Assembly (NCBI GenBank): GCA_944474755.1
Contig: OX104115.1
Span: forward strand, 38,823,080 to 38,887,079
From: Limnoperna fortunei
Lineage: Eukaryota > Mollusca > Bivalvia > Mytilida > Modiolidae
Direction of reading: 5' to 3'
Length of the DNA: 64,000 nt
Shown: positions 11,981 to 25,459 of the stretch, piece by piece
Numbering within the stretch: the first letter of the stretch is position 1
Layout of the letters: every line of letters starts with the position of its first letter
The notes under the pieces: generated by a model
Seen by the model: only the letters and a program-made list of their open reading frames with translations
What the model was told of the DNA's origin: nothing
Database searches by the model: none
Program-made: the position numbers and the translations under genes

Positions 11981-14027
11981 GTGCCAGATAAAGCAAAGAT
12001 CTTGAAATGTTTTGTTCGCAATGTTTTATTATTTCAGCATAACTACTTTTATTTTACTTCATAACGTTAAAATCGGATGGTCTTGCAGCGCAACATAGTA
12101 TTTTGTAGCACACCCAAAACGCAAAAATTCCGTTTTGTAAATGTGGGAAACTACTAGCATGATTTTCAAAATAATCTGCACTCGGTTAACATATTTTTCA
12201 AAATGATTAAACATTTTCTCGACATTAGCATAGCTGAATTGCAGCTTTGTAGCCTTTCAATTAAAATAGTGGGCTGTGAGGTAATGCTCACTAGTGATAG
12301 CCCCGCTTTCATAATTTTGCGCATGTATGTCAACTATGTTTAAAAAAATCTAAGTATTCGGTATACAAGAAGTACATGACCAAGGAACATAAAATGGCTA
12401 TGCACCAAATGGTACTTAAGGGTTAAGCAATATGCAAAATACCAGACCTCTGCGTCCTATAGTTGCTTAGAGTACTGCGACAAAAGTTTTTGTTAAGGAC
12501 GGAAGAACGAATGAACGAACGGACAAGGGCAAAACAGTATACCCTATCTTCTTCGAAGCGGGGGTATAAATATACGTTATCTCTATATGTAAAACGTTTC
12601 TTGTAATGTTAACGTTCTGTCTATAGTGTATAAATTAAACCTTAAAAAGAACCTTTGCCAAACTCTACCATAAAGGTAACTCGTTTGACGAGACATATCT
12701 TGAACGTAAATTTGATAATTGTGTTAATTGTTTCGTTTAGATGTTGAGGTCTTTTTGTAATTGCATAAAGTGGCATTATGTACCATTCAAACACACACAA
12801 AATTAGAACTCTAATATTGAACCTAACTCGCATATTTAATATATTGATCAAAATTTCTAATTTTTATTATACATTGTAAAATAGCAACTGGGTTATTTGA
12901 TCGTTTTTTGTTTTTAGACACAATTTGAAAGGTTTTATGGCAGAGTTAACAAACTTTGTTTTAAATTTACTGAGACATTATTTTCGTTATTTTTTTCTAA
13001 CATGTATTATAAAAGATTGTATATTATGAGTTTTTTAAAAGCAAGGATGTGACAGCGATATTCTAATCAAAACTAATATAACATTGACTACAAGTTTTTT
13101 TAAACTTGTTTGAAAATGAAAAACATATAGTATAGTAATTTACTTAATTAGTAACATACAATTCACTACCAATTGCTTTCAATTTTATTCACTAATACAC
13201 TTAGTCCCTAACGTATCAATTTTAAAAGTATATCATTAATCCACATAACATTAAAGTTAGTAAAAATATTATCTAATGGTTCCATGTCTTTTCAATTGAA
13301 GACATTGTATTGGTTTTCTTTGCTACGTATTGCACAAGTGACCGATACCACATGACTTATATTTCAATTCAACTATATTTGGCTTTTGGTCATTGAGTAT
13401 CCAACTGAAGATGTAATATTTAGCAGTAAAAAGAACGAGGTTAGCAAGTAAATCTTCTGCTTCAAAACCAAAAACGACTTCTTTTTGTCGAAGCTAAAAT
13501 TTTGGAAATGCTGGTTCATATAAAAATAGCAAAGAAAACCGAGAATAAGGGACAGTTACAAATTTGGATATAGACAAATGCATCACAAAAAAATCAGAGT
13601 TACTCGAACTCAATAAAAACCATGGGTGCACTCAGGTGCTCCGGAAGAGTAATCTTGCCTCAATCTTATTAGACATCAAGTAACTCATTGTCATGTCTGA
13701 TGAAAAGTCAAATAGAGAAATACAAAACACTACCGTATGACAGCGAAAATGTCAGATCGTATTTGAGACACTGATTTCCCAAATGATATGACAAAGAAAT
13801 GAAAAAAATCGTGTGTCACATGGTAGTTAAAACAAAAATAATGTTTTCACTTTAAATCTTACAAAACATGCACAATTATGCATTTTTGAGCTTTTTCATA
13901 CGAAAATAAATTGGTAGGAATGATTTTGTATTAGAGTTAAAAATGAAAATTTTAAAGATTTTTTGCAGTATTTCTTTTAGAATTAAAAATATTTTGAACA
14001 GCTAAACAGTATTTTCAATTTTGAATT
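11981..14027. other. Non-coding AT-rich stretch
   Basis: No gene was recognised. Around 12480-12570 there is a 'GGACGGAAGAACGAA.GAACGGACAAGGGCA' block ending 'AAGCGGGGGTATAAA'. It looks like the end of a dispersed repeat, with a related '(C)CCCCGTTTCTCATTGGG' block near 52.57 kb. The rest shows nothing I can name. Confidence 0.4.
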
Positions 14028-14144
14028 TGTTTGTTTGAATTGGGTTTTAACGCCACTTTCAGCAATTTTTCAGCTATTTCATGGCGTCCAGTTTTTATTG
14101 GGGGAGGAAGCCGGAGTACCCGGAGAGAACCCCCGACCCGCGGT
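14028..14144 (-). mobile_element. 3' fragment of tRNA-derived SINE (copy 1)
   Basis: It matches the tail half of the complete SINE at 52.85-53.10 kb: (TGTT)n, then 'AACGCCACTTTCAGCAATT', 'ATGGCGTCCAGTTTTTATTG' and 'CCGGAGTACCCGGAG'. The tRNA-like head is missing, so this copy is 5'-truncated in SINE orientation. Confidence 0.75.
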
Positions 14145-14639
14145 TTTTCAATTTTGAGCATTTTTCAGTTGCAAAGACATTATATCGTATACAAGATATA
14201 TACCCATTTAATATTTCTACTCTGAACTATTTACACTTGATATGTGTCCATTTTACTCAGGGTTTCAAAGATCAAAATAATCTTATTCATCTTAATCTGA
14301 TATTTAATGTACTTTGAAACACTTTCAATAAGACTGTACAACTTTAACGAGTTATTGGTTTGCACTAACTTGTATAAAACTATAAAAACTACCAGTAAGT
14401 GGATCAAGAAGAACACTTAAATACTGCACTTAATATAAAATCCATCTAATAAGTATGAAAAATCGGTTACCGATACAAAATTAGTAACATCAAGGTACAA
14501 TAATTTTTACGTTCATTATGGTACAAAGTTATGCTAAATGATATAAAAAAAGATTAGTAGTTAGTTTTGCTGCAACTTTCTTAAGGTTGCTTTCCTTTCT
14601 TAAATGTTAACAATTTCTTATGAACAGTTTAGTGTGGCA

Positions 14640-15720
14640 ATTGGGAAAAAGTGAAACAGCTTTTGTTTTTGATGAGTTCATTTTTAAACCAGACACCTTA
14701 TGAAAAGATTCATAACACATCAGTTCCTCCTTCAATGAGTTTTCACTTCCATCTAACATAAAAACGTATCTTAGGCATATTGACTTATAAGCGATTTAAC
14801 ATTGTTAATACAAATACCATGATTATTTTTATGAGGCTTCAGTTTATGAGGCTTCAGTTTTAAATAGAAGAGTTCTACATCAAAAATAGACAGATATTGT
14901 GAAATTGGGTCGCCTTGCCGACAGTCTCTTTCAAGGGAGAAAAACTTCGACAAGTTACCATTACTTATAACACTTTTTTGCTTTTAAAGAAAAAAAATAT
15001 TTTAAACCATTTACACATAGATTGTCTAAATTTAAAACCTGAAAGTGCCTTTTTCAAAATTTCCTTTTAACTTAGTCAATGACTTTTTCGAAATATACAA
15101 AAAACTATAGGCCTGTGTTTTTTAATGTTTTTCAAGTCAATGCATCAAATCATACAACAGCCGTGTGTTCTCACCTATTAGTCTTTCCTTAATGAAAGCA
15201 TTTTGAGTATTGTTTATGATAATTGGTAACAGAAGTTTAATTCTATTTGCAATTACACCTGAAGCTACATTAATTTCTGTATTTTGTAAACTGATAGGTG
15301 TCCAGTTTTGATTTTTTTTGTTCTTTTCTTCTTTGGAATAATCCCCTGATATTAAAAAGAGGGAAAACTTTCCGACTCATAGCCATAATATAATGATATA
15401 AAAAAATGGACCAATATCTATCCAAAAGAATTTATTGAAATCTACCGTTAATCCATTACAACTTTTTCAGTTAGTTATAAATTTAATGCCTGTCAGCATT
15501 CTTTGAAAGTTATATTACCCTCACGCATGACAAAAGAATGATTTTTCATTATAATCAAAACCTTTACTTAAATACAATGTTTTATAGTAGTTGTGTTGTT
15601 CAGGACGAATCTTAGACTGATCAGATATATGGTGACCTGTACCATCAATAAGCTTAGTTGCAGTTAATATTTTCTAAATTACAGAAATATTCCTAGCATT
15701 TTTCTCCATTTTCATGCCAG
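14640..15720 (-). pseudogene. Decayed L1/Tx1-type LINE reverse transcriptase
   Basis: In broken frames on the minus strand I read, in order, a KYF.NLEK block and a 'GL..DF.KFFW.DIG' block near 15.4-15.65 kb. These are followed by NWTPISLQNTEINVASG, FIKERLIGENTRLLYDLM, FEKVID, SKFFSLERDCRQGDPIS, and near 14.79 kb SLISQYA followed by remnants of LDGSENSLKEEL. This is the canonical RT order: thumb-proximal blocks, motif A region, the RQGDPIS motif B, then motif C. Several frameshifts and stops make it non-functional. It is a different family from the intact LINE at 55.8-62.2 kb. Confidence 0.8.
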
Positions 15721-16719
15721 TGTGCCCTTGAACGGAGAATTAGGCCTTCCACCGGTTTCTCGTTTTTGTTTTCTAACACTCTTTTTTGTTATGCAAAGAA
15801 AATTGTATTGTTTGATTGGGCTGAGTTTAATTTATCTTCTTATCTTTGAATATCATTCTCAAAAGTTATTTGTCTTCTCTTGTTTTCGGGATACTATAAG
15901 ATATTGAAACACTTCTGACCTTCATCTAAAGATATTAAAACAAAATAGTTGATCATTAGACTTAAGTTCAACATTTGAAAGCATATTCATTCCAGAAAAA
16001 TTATATTCGGATACTGTTTCCCTAACACAGGTGTTTACATGTTTTATATAAATGACATCTCTACGTACCTCAGAATTATATTTCCAATATAATTTACCTT
16101 CTTGGCAAGGCTGGCAGAAAACGATCAGTGTTGTACCCAGTAGTTTTTTAAAATGTTTTTCACATGTGAAACAAATATCTTCAGATAGCACTTATTAGTC
16201 TAGACCACTTTGTTTTAGTAACATTTTCGCCAAATATAAAATATGTCATCTGAGAAAACAAGCTCTACATGGGTCCTGTTGTTCAAAAGTTTTTTCATTT
16301 CTTCGATTTTATTCTAGAATTTTGCTTCCTAGCATTATATGTTAAATGTATATATGCATAGTCTTGAACAACACATTAAAATCATTTATAATAAGTAGCT
16401 CGTATTAGAAAAAGAAGCAATATGTGACAGTATTTCATTGAACATGTTCGGCGCTTAACTGATGTATCCATGTAGGGGAACACAAATTTGTATTCAAATA
16501 CCTTTGGATGAATATTAGAATTGTGGACATTGAAGTCTAACCTTTTTGTAAACACAACACTGAACTTTTGTTACTAAAATAAATAAAACATGTTTATCCC
16601 CATTCATCTTCCCAAACTTTTAATTCTATTTACATGTAATACTATGTGTTTCTTGAAATCAGACAACTGAATTATTTTTCATTTAATCAACTTGATTAAA
16701 GGTAAAAACAGTAAAGCAA
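15721..16719. other. Spacer between two opposing LINE relics
   Basis: A minus-strand frame at 16191-15922 (89 aa) could be part of the upstream region of the 14.6-15.7 kb LINE, but I see no endonuclease motif in it. Otherwise nothing was recognised. Confidence 0.3.
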
Positions 16720-19412
16720 ATGTCCATCCTTTAAGCGATGGACAAAGTTGTTAACATCAGAGTCAGATATATCTAACAAATTGGCCGAAACATTTGCAAA
16801 ACACTCATCTGCTGAAAAATATCATCCCAATTTTCAGCGGATCAAAATTCAAAAAAAAAATCAAATCTTAATTTTACAGTCAAAAATTGGAAAGATTATA
16901 ATAAACCGTTTTCTTTGGCAGAGCTACTACTTCGTGTGCATTCTTGTGTATATGTTCTTCTAATACAGCATGTGGTCCAGATGACATCCATTTTTAACTT
17001 CTCAAACATCTCCCACAATCTTCTCTCGAACGCTGCTGAATGCTCTTAACAACTTTTGGGAAACGGGTGACTCACCATATATTTGGAAAAAGGCCACTGT
17101 TGCGCTTATTCCAAAACCAGGAAAGATCACTCAGTAGCGTCCAACTTTCAGCCTATAGCCCTCACAAGCTGTCTTTGTAAAACCATGGAAAGGATGATAA
17201 ATGATCGCTTTGTCTGGTTTCTAGAATCCAACAACCTTCTATCCAATATTCAATGTGGATTTGGACAAGGGCGAAGTACCTTAGATCATCTGATGCGTTT
17301 TGAAACCTACATAAGAAACGCATTTGCATAAAATGAACTTTTTTGATTTAGAAAAAGCTTACGACACAACATGGAAATATGGCATTTTAAAGAATCTTTT
17401 TGATATGGGGTTTAAAGGTAGGCTTCCTACCTTCATGACATTTTTGTCTAATAGAGAATTTAAAGTTCTGGTAAATTAAACTCTGTCTGACTCTTTTGAA
17501 CAAGAAATAGGTGTTTCTCAAGGTAACATCCTTTCTGTTACTTTATTTAGCATTAAAATTTATAGTCTCGCTCAAGTCTTGAAAGATAATATTGATTATT
17601 CTTTTTTTGTTGACGCTTTTCTCATTTATTATCGAGGAAAAACATGAATTATATTGAACGTCAACTACAGTTATGTTTAAACAGAATAGAGAAATGGGCA
17701 ATGGAGAATGATTTTAAGTTCTCCACTGCCAAAACTGTTATCAGGCATTTTTAGCAAAAAGAAAATGGATCCAAACCCCGACTTACATTATATAACAATC
17801 CTATAAAAATTGTGAAAGAAACTACTTTTCTTGGTTTAATATTCGATTCAAAGCTCACCTTTCTTCCCCATATAAAAATGTTAAAAAATAAATGCCTAAA
17901 GGCTTTTTTTTATTTTAAAAGTCGTAGCCAACACCGACTGGTGTGCTGAGTGCGACGTTTTATTATATCTATATAGATCTAAATCGATCTAAATTGGATT
18001 TTGGTTGTTTTATATATGGTTCGGCTCGCAAGTCATATGTCAAAATCATTGTTACTGTTCATCATCAAGGATTGCGACTATGCCTTGGAGCTTTTAGAAC
18101 CACACCTGTCCAAGTTAAAGACTTACCCTGGCATTTCTGCTCACAACTGTGTTTTTAAACCTCTTTACGAGAAATTTTTTTTGAAAAACATCCAAATAAA
18201 ATACAACCTTTTGGCCTAAGAATTAAATCTTATTTGGAAAATTCTGGCATAAATTTAAATGAAATAGCTACTGTCGAAATTACACATAATCCTCCTTGGT
18301 TGAACCACAGACCCGTATTTATTTATGATTTCGAGAATGCATAAAAAAATCCGAAACAAACCCTTTAATTATTCAGCAACACTTTACATAAATAAAATCT
18401 TAATTTTCTGACCATAGCACAATATATACAGATGGATCGAAAGACGGTAATAAAGTTGCTTCAGCCGCTGTCTTCGGAGGGCGTGTTGAAACTCGCCGTC
18501 TTCCATCCGCATCCTCTGTATTCAGTGCAGAGGAACAAGCTATTCTTGTATTTTAAGCATCGTCAGTTGAAAGTAAATTTGTTATCTCCTCTGATTCTTT
18601 ATCTTGTCTTCTTGCAATTGAAAATTGTAAAATTAAGAATCCATTTAAAAATCACTCAAATTTACAAATCATTGGCAACATTGGGTAAAGATATTGTATT
18701 TTTCTGGATTTCCAGCCATGTGGGAATCCATGGAAACACAGTCGTAGACAGGGAGACTAAGGCTGCCTTAGGAAAGGACATTAATAACTGTAAAATTCCT
18801 TTTACTGATTTTAAATTATATATTTTTAAATACATTTCTAATCTATGGCAGCGTAGGTGGGATCTCGAAGTTCATAATAAACTTCATGAGATCCAACCAC
18901 TTCTGCACATACATAATTTGAAATCTTGTAGAGACAAAGTTGTTTTAACCAGTTGTCGTCTTGGACATACCAGGACGACACATAGTTATATTTTAAACAA
19001 TGAACCAAGACCCGAGTGTGTGCCATGCAGCTGTCCATATACCACCAAGCATGTCTTGATGGACTGTGTTGACGTAGCACACATTCGGGAACGTTTTTAT
19101 TCTGTTAATTCTTATAACAATTTTTTTACAACTGTCGCTGGCGACACAATTTTACAGTTTTTTAAAGAAAAATGATTCATACATTAAAAATTTAATCTGA
19201 TTTTAAATTGTGATGTTGAATACTTTTTATTGTTTTAGCTTTATTTTTATCTGTATATATGCTCACATTATTGTAAGACACCACGTTTTAGAAAGAATGA
19301 ATATTCTTTAAATAATTAAATTAATTAAAGTTCTAATTTTCACGTCCTGAAAATAGCTTTAATTTTGCTTGCTGGACGTAAAACAACTATCAATCAATCA
19401 ATCAATTAATCA
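16720..19412 (+). mobile_element. Decayed jockey/I-like LINE with RT and RNase H
   Basis: In broken plus-strand frames: DISNKLAETFAKHSS (about 16.77 kb), ASNFQPIALTSCLCKTMER and QCGFGQGRSTLDHLMRFE (17.13-17.3 kb), FFDLEKAYDTTWKYGILK (17.34 kb), GVSQGNILSVTLFS, a degraded FVD-A motif C (17.6 kb) and LNRIEKWAMENDFKFS. An RNase H region has YTDGSKDGNKVASAAVF (18.43 kb), FFWISSHVGIHGNTVVDRE (18.70 kb) and a C-terminal PRPECVPCSC...HVLMDC zinc-like segment (about 19.0 kb). The 3' end at about 19.38-19.41 kb is a (TCAA)n tail. Stops and frameshifts are numerous, so it is dead. RNase H presence favours the I/jockey-like group; exact clade uncertain. Confidence 0.85.
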
Positions 19413-22400
19413 ACCTTTGATCTAGTCAAAACCTATTTCCTTTTAACACTTGAAAAGAGTCCCCTTACATTTATTCAATGAACTGTCAAAATATTATCCA
19501 TAATCAAAAACTAAAGCAACAAAAATCTATTAGAGAAAATCTGCTATTTAATGAAGTACTGTAAACAATAGAACAAACACATTCATACAGGTACAAAAAA
19601 ATACAACATGACGTTTGACACTCGATAATATAGAAATACATTCCTTTTTTCAGTTTACCATATAATCAGAAGAATAATAAAGTTTATTAATACATAAATA
19701 TATGCTGAAGCATAATAACAGCCTTATATACACAAGTAACACGTGTTTCGCATACATTACGCAAAAGATCTGTATTGTTTTTTTATTTATAGTACTTGTA
19801 GCTTTAATTTGGGGTAGAACGCATCAAAGCATTAAATTCACATGATATATGTTTACTTTAACTGTGCTCATTCAAATTTTGCAAATATCCTAAAAGTGTC
19901 AGGTCAGTGTCACAGGCCACACAATTTTACAAATTAATGTATACAGTGAATTTGTTTCAGTTTGTTTATTATATTCTATTCTTTTTATTGTTTTACTTTC
20001 TTTTTATCTGTATACATAGTCATAATTTTTGGATTAAAGAAGGGATTTTCAATTGTTATTGATCATTGGTATCTTCCAACATTCACTACAAAAAAGAGTT
20101 TAATTTATAAGTTTAGTTTAACAATACTTGTTATTACTGCTGTCTAATGGTATTGGTCTTTGTCAACCTACACCAGAATCAGGAATTGTGACTAACCTGT
20201 TTAATTTTGTGGTATCCCCATCACTTTCGTTTAGCATCGAGGCACAGTTTACACTTTAATATTTTGTGTTATTTACCTCTCCGATTTTTTCAATTTGTAA
20301 ATTATTCCAACAGCTGACATCAGACAGATGTTCATACCAAAAGTCTATTCAGGTCTGGTTTCTTAAAGATAAAAAACTGAATCTTAAAAGTTCTTTTCAA
20401 ACACATTGAAATCAACACAAATTATTTTGGAACATTGTAAAGAGTAGGCTAAATATGGCCAAACGTTAACTATTTGTTATTACCCAATACGTCATACTTT
20501 TCCAGTGGAGGATGAAGTTTTGACTTTTTAACGTTTGTTTGTTGTTAACATTCTCCTCCTGAATAAAGCTGAAATATGGCTCGTAAAAGATTTACAAAAT
20601 GCAGTTTGAAAGCATTTATTCCACTTTCTACGTATTCTGTATCCCAAGTTAGCATTGAATGCACTAAAAGAATAGCTTGCATGTAAACATTGGTAAAGAA
20701 ACAAGTCTGGTTTTGACTTCCAATTGCAGATCATGTGTGTAAAAATTGTGAATAACATAATGTGCATATGTCTTGATAATGTATTACAAAACATAGTACC
20801 GTACCCCTGATATTGAAAATATTACAGGCCTTGTTTATGTTTTTCTGGAAGATAACAATTTCTAGTGACTTAATCAATTTGTTTTATTGATACCAACTGT
20901 TTCGATTCATTAAATTAGAAATATGCAACCTTTTTACCATTTGTACGAACTTTCACTGGCACTAAGTGAAATATATTAAAATAAAATTTAGTGAATATAC
21001 TTTATTAACGCAATAAACACATTGGTCCATGGTCGCCGGAATTAATAATTTGAGGACTAATGTCCTGTACATCTTAATTGTACCATTATTGGTGTAGAGA
21101 TTATACACATCAATTAAACATTAACTAACTTCAATTAATTTCAACTAACTTTAGGCATGCTAATAAAAAATGAAATTGCGTAAAAACGACAATAACGATC
21201 ATCAGTGTTGAATAAAAAAACAAGTTATGATGAAGGGTACACAATAACAATAAATCAATACTCCTACAGGCTATTAGTGCAAATCTTATTCCTCAACAGG
21301 GCGATATTATAACGGTGATTCTTATAAATTCGGACCAAATTTGGAATAATACTATTAGTTTTTTAATCTCAATTCTTAGTTTTGTTTGTTTAATAATGTT
21401 ACTAACATTTCACTGCACATGAAAACAACATAAATGCACACAAATTGTTTACCGTTTTCATTTTTTGTCGAATGCATATCTCATGGTGAGCCTTGTTGTT
21501 ACGGAAGTTAGTTGAATCAATTTAAGACTAATCAATCCAATTAATAATAAATTCCAGCCTTTTACTTTCTTTTTAAGCTAAATTGTGCTCTGTCTTTGAG
21601 TTGGATAACAGTAATAAACTATCCAAAAGCGTTTTTAGGAGAGCGTGTTCTTGTTAACTTTCCTAGTTTGTGCTAATATAATGCATTATGTTTCAAGTAA
21701 AGGTGATATGTTTTGTGCACTTGTATATTTGTATCTCCATTATAATAAAACGAGTACAAAAGATTACAACTTTACTAAGTTCACGAAAAACAAAATAATT
21801 TAAAAAAAATTGTATTACAGTTCACTGATTACAGGCAAACATTTGGTATCTATATGATCATTTTGAAAGACTTTTCGGCCTTTTCCATCCCACTTTTGTC
21901 AATCAGGTAAGGTGTATCCAATCCTTTGGATTTTCCTGCAGGTCTTGGTTCTTTTTCTAGTATGGCAGAAGATTTTTCTCTTTTTATCCACAATGTGTCT
22001 TCCGTTGCCGGTATTTTAAATGATTTGCCATGCTTTCCCGATTTCTCTTTAAAAAAAATGATCTCTACTACATTATCGTCAATCTCAATGACTACTATTT
22101 GACAAAAATAAACATTTCGTTTTTAAAAAGCAGAGACCTAGCGGGATGGTTGAATGTCAGATTACTGAATGTGTTCATATTCAAACACTTCTTCCTTGTA
22201 AAAAAATGGATGCATTCATAGAGACAAATTACCATACGTGTAAATTAGATTGAAATGAAACAAAAAACGTGTTATAGTATTTATGAAAACAGAAACTAAT
22301 GGTGTAATAAATTAAATAGACGTTTTACGAAAGCAAGGTAATTAAAGACATGAACAATCCTACTTTGTCACATTATAGTAGAATGAGTGATAATACAAGT

Positions 22401-23590
22401 ATAAATAAGTTTGATAAGAAATTTAGCCATTAAACCATCCGTGAACTTAAAAAGAAACCACCCCACATCTGTAACAATTACTCAAGCATCATGATGTTGT
22501 TTGAATAGACCTTAGCGTGTACAAGAGAGGAACGTTGGAACTTTATTCCATGGAACAACTTGCCTCGATATGCAATATAAAAAAAAAAGAAATTTATGCT
22601 CTCTAGTCTATAATAGTGAACGTTTTGTATTTATTCAGTTGTATTTCAATTTAATAAGTTTTTCAACAAATATTGAATCGATAAATGAGGTAGTAACATG
22701 TGACACAGGAAAAGTATGTACGCAGCAGAATTTAACAACCAAGCTCAATATCGGTACTAATTTTCTAACACGAAACGTCGAATATAAAATTTGAACAACG
22801 GGACACTGCTATTATACTTTAAATATTTAGTTTGAAACATTTAAACAGCTGTGTTTTTCTCTCCACAACACAATAAAAAAGTCAGAAATCTTCTGGATGA
22901 AAGACTTGGCAATGCATATAAATAATGGCATGCTGTGTTTTTAAATATTTAATATTTATGTATGATGATCACGTGCTTTCAACTAAAATTGGGTGACTAT
23001 TGTTATAAGGTACTTGTTTATTTGGATTTAATATGTGTTGTTTGGCCTAATATTTGGTTTTTTTATTTATTTTTTTTATAGTGTAATCGTTTACATTTAT
23101 TGTTAATTGTGTACTAGAGAAAAAGTATATGGCAAAGCGCAGCAGCATATTAGTTAGACAAACTTCAAGAATCACTCGTAATATGTGATGAAATGTGATA
23201 GCACTTGGTGTTTTATCTGCAGGGAACTAAACATTTGTGTCATGCAACGTTATTTCGTACCTGGAACTCTGTAAATATAGTATATTTTAGAAACAAAAAA
23301 GAGTGGTAAGAAACTCGTGTTAACGTTGTGAAACATAAATGTAGTTTACATGCATAAAACATATCAGTAGTAGCATTATATGTTTAAATAAAAGGTAATG
23401 AATGTCTCCAAATCTAATAATAAAATATACAAAAGACCAAATCTGTGAAATGTTAGGTTTTCTGATTGACAACACATTTGTCATAGTTTGACGACATGCT
23501 TTCATAAGACACCTGTGGTCCTCTCGTACCCGCTTTTGAACTCTATTTTGTATTCTTATGAGGCAGAGTCCTCAAAGGTCTACTGAAGAA
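19413..23590. other. Non-coding stretch with small relics
   Basis: No intact gene. About 19970-20040 resembles the 3' UTR of the preceding LINE (a 'TTTTTATTGTTTTA' and 'TTTTTATCTGTATA' order), suggesting a solo 3'-end fragment. An exon relic of the gene A/B/C family lies at 21070-21110. Nothing else was recognised. Confidence 0.45.
21070..21110 (-). pseudogene. Relic of exon 2 of the gene A/B/C family
   Basis: The minus strand encodes VYNLYTNNGTI, closely matching VYDLYTNNGTL (A), VYQLYTNNGTL (B) and AYNLYTTTGTL (C). The similarity fades downstream and no flanking splice sites or other exons were found, so this is a fragment of a lost paralogue between genes A and B. Confidence 0.65.
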
Positions 23591-23594
23591 GAAG

Positions 23595-23890
23595 GAAAAG
23601 TCACTGGCCCAAACATTTAATTTCATATTCAGCAATATTGATGATGTTTTCTCCCTCAACAATGCTACATTTGGTGACTATCTGCATTCAAACTACACTA
23701 GCCTGCTTGCCACCACCAATACACTAAGGTCGGTCTCTTATTTGGACCTACTTCTAGAAATAAACTCAGATAAGATACAAACTAAGTACTAGGACAAACG
23801 TGATGACTTCAACTTTTTATTGTCAACCTCCCTTTTTATCGACATCAACTATCCAGAAGCTCCAACGTATGGTGTGAACATTTCACAATG
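23595..23890 (+). pseudogene. Fragment of a YIDD-type retroelement polyprotein
   Basis: One frame reads NFIFSNIDDVFSLNNATFGDY, then LRSVSYLDLLLEINSDKIQTKY, a stop, then DKRDDFNFLLSTSLFID and PEAPTYGVNISQ (shown in pieces). From memory this matches a common invertebrate RT-related block with YIDDVLSLNN, SASYLDLHLEI, YDKRDDFNF and AYGVYISQ. Here the first catalytic-box residue is Asn and a stop interrupts the frame. Penelope-like (for example Naiad-type) origin is possible but not settled. Confidence 0.7.
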
Positions 23891-23918
23891 TTTACGTTAT
23901 TTTAGATTATATTTACTA

Positions 23919-24660
23919 TGATATGCAAACTAATTCTGCAGTTTTTTTAGTTGTACTGGAAGAGCCAATCCACAGACATTATTTAAAAAAAAAATAACGT
24001 GATTGTTCCCTATCTGTTCAATACTACATACCTCACTGGTGATGACTACTTAGCTACTCAATCAAGGGTCTGCTGCAAGAAAGTTTATGTTATGCTTTGA
24101 GATGTTCCAAGGTCGTCAGCGAGACTTAATTGATCGTTTAGGGTAATTAATTTCAAAACGATCGCTGAGTCATGGGTAGTTTTTCACGTTTTTATATTTG
24201 AGGAACTCGATGAGTACCTACTAAGAGGCAGACCCTGCTTACTCGTATTGGGTTCCGCTTACTCACTGTTTATTTGTATGTTTTTCGTTTTTGGTTTTCT
24301 CAGGATTTGTAATTGTTCCTTGACTTTTGGTTTTTGTTGTTCGGTAGGATTCTTTGCTATTGTTCATACGCATAAAATAAAGCTTAATTTTCACCGAACA
24401 TCTGATTGAATTGCCTAATCCAAGTGTTTTGATGTTATTTCATTAGTTCGTTAAATTAATCAAGCCTTATTCCCTATTCTTGGAATAGGAAAGAGTTACT
24501 TCCCATTTGGAAGAGTTGTCTTTCATAACAGCAGGTATGTAGTATTGAACAGATATGGAAAAATCACGTTTTTATTTTTTTTAAATAATGTCTGTGGACT
24601 GACTCTTTCAGTACAACTAAATAAACTGCAGAATTAGTTTGCATATCTTAATAAATTTCA
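23919..24660. repeat. Inverted repeat, ~130-bp arms
   Basis: The arms 23919-24048 and 24527-24660 are reverse complements with scattered mismatches, sharing 'GCAAACTAATTCTGCAGTTT' and 'GTTCAATACTACATACCT' blocks. They are separated by about 480 bp. RT-like relics lie outside each arm in opposite orientation, so the arms are probably inverted ends or inverted copies of that retroelement. Confidence 0.8.
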
Positions 24661-25150
24661 CCGGATGCTTTGCTATATGTGAATAATTCTAATTTTCATC
24701 ACAAAACGAGTTTTGGCTCAGAAGAAGAAAAGATGCATTGGTTTTCGTCTGTCTGCAATAGTTCATTTTGATCCCCGTTCTATTAGTAACTGCTGAAACG
24801 TTGGTTGGAAGGCACGCATGATTTGTGCAATTTGATGATTATGTGTGCAAAGTTTCAGCAATAGTTTGCATGACCCTTCGGGTAAGGTGGCCAAATGCCG
24901 GGGCTGAGTACAGGTGAAGTACAATGCCTGTCACGTTTAAATCCGGTAATTGATAATTTTTGGGGGTACTAATAGTTCAGTTGGAAGAGGATAAGGGGCT
25001 ATGACAAAGGTGACAAAAATCTAATATCATGTGTGAAATAGATATTTAGTAATAGTGACAAAGTCGGGATTTAGAGCGCACAATTTTCTATGTAATGCCT
25101 TCAATGTCAAGTTTGGTAAAGGTAAATACCACAAAACATCTACGACAAAC

Positions 25151-25267
25151 TGTACTCATTTTGGACACGGATAGCGCGTACTTGTCTACAAGCGCATGAT
25201 GTCTTCCATCAAAGGTCTTTAATGAAGACAACAACGTTTGAGCAACAAAACCGTGAATATGCATTTT
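25151..25267 (-). pseudogene. Second fragment of the YIDD-type retroelement, opposite strand
   Basis: The minus frame contains LLSSLKTFDGRHHALVDKY and ALSVSKM. From memory it matches a LKSSLRKFYGRHHDLVDRY / GISVSQM block that lies C-terminal to the motifs seen in the plus-strand fragment at 23.6 kb. It sits in an otherwise unremarkable 120-codon open frame (25450-25088). Confidence 0.65.
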
Positions 25268-25459
25268 CCGCATTAAGGTAATAAGTTGATAAAGGATATT
25301 TCGCCGCAAGCTTTGGAGTAAAATATCAATAAAATGATAAGTGGAAAAAATGTGCCAGCAATAATGCAGAATTAGTGCCAACATTAAAGTTGTGCTGGCT
25401 TTCGAATGACTGACAACTGACAACCAGGTATTTGTAAAGACGTTGTCCACTTTTTTTAG

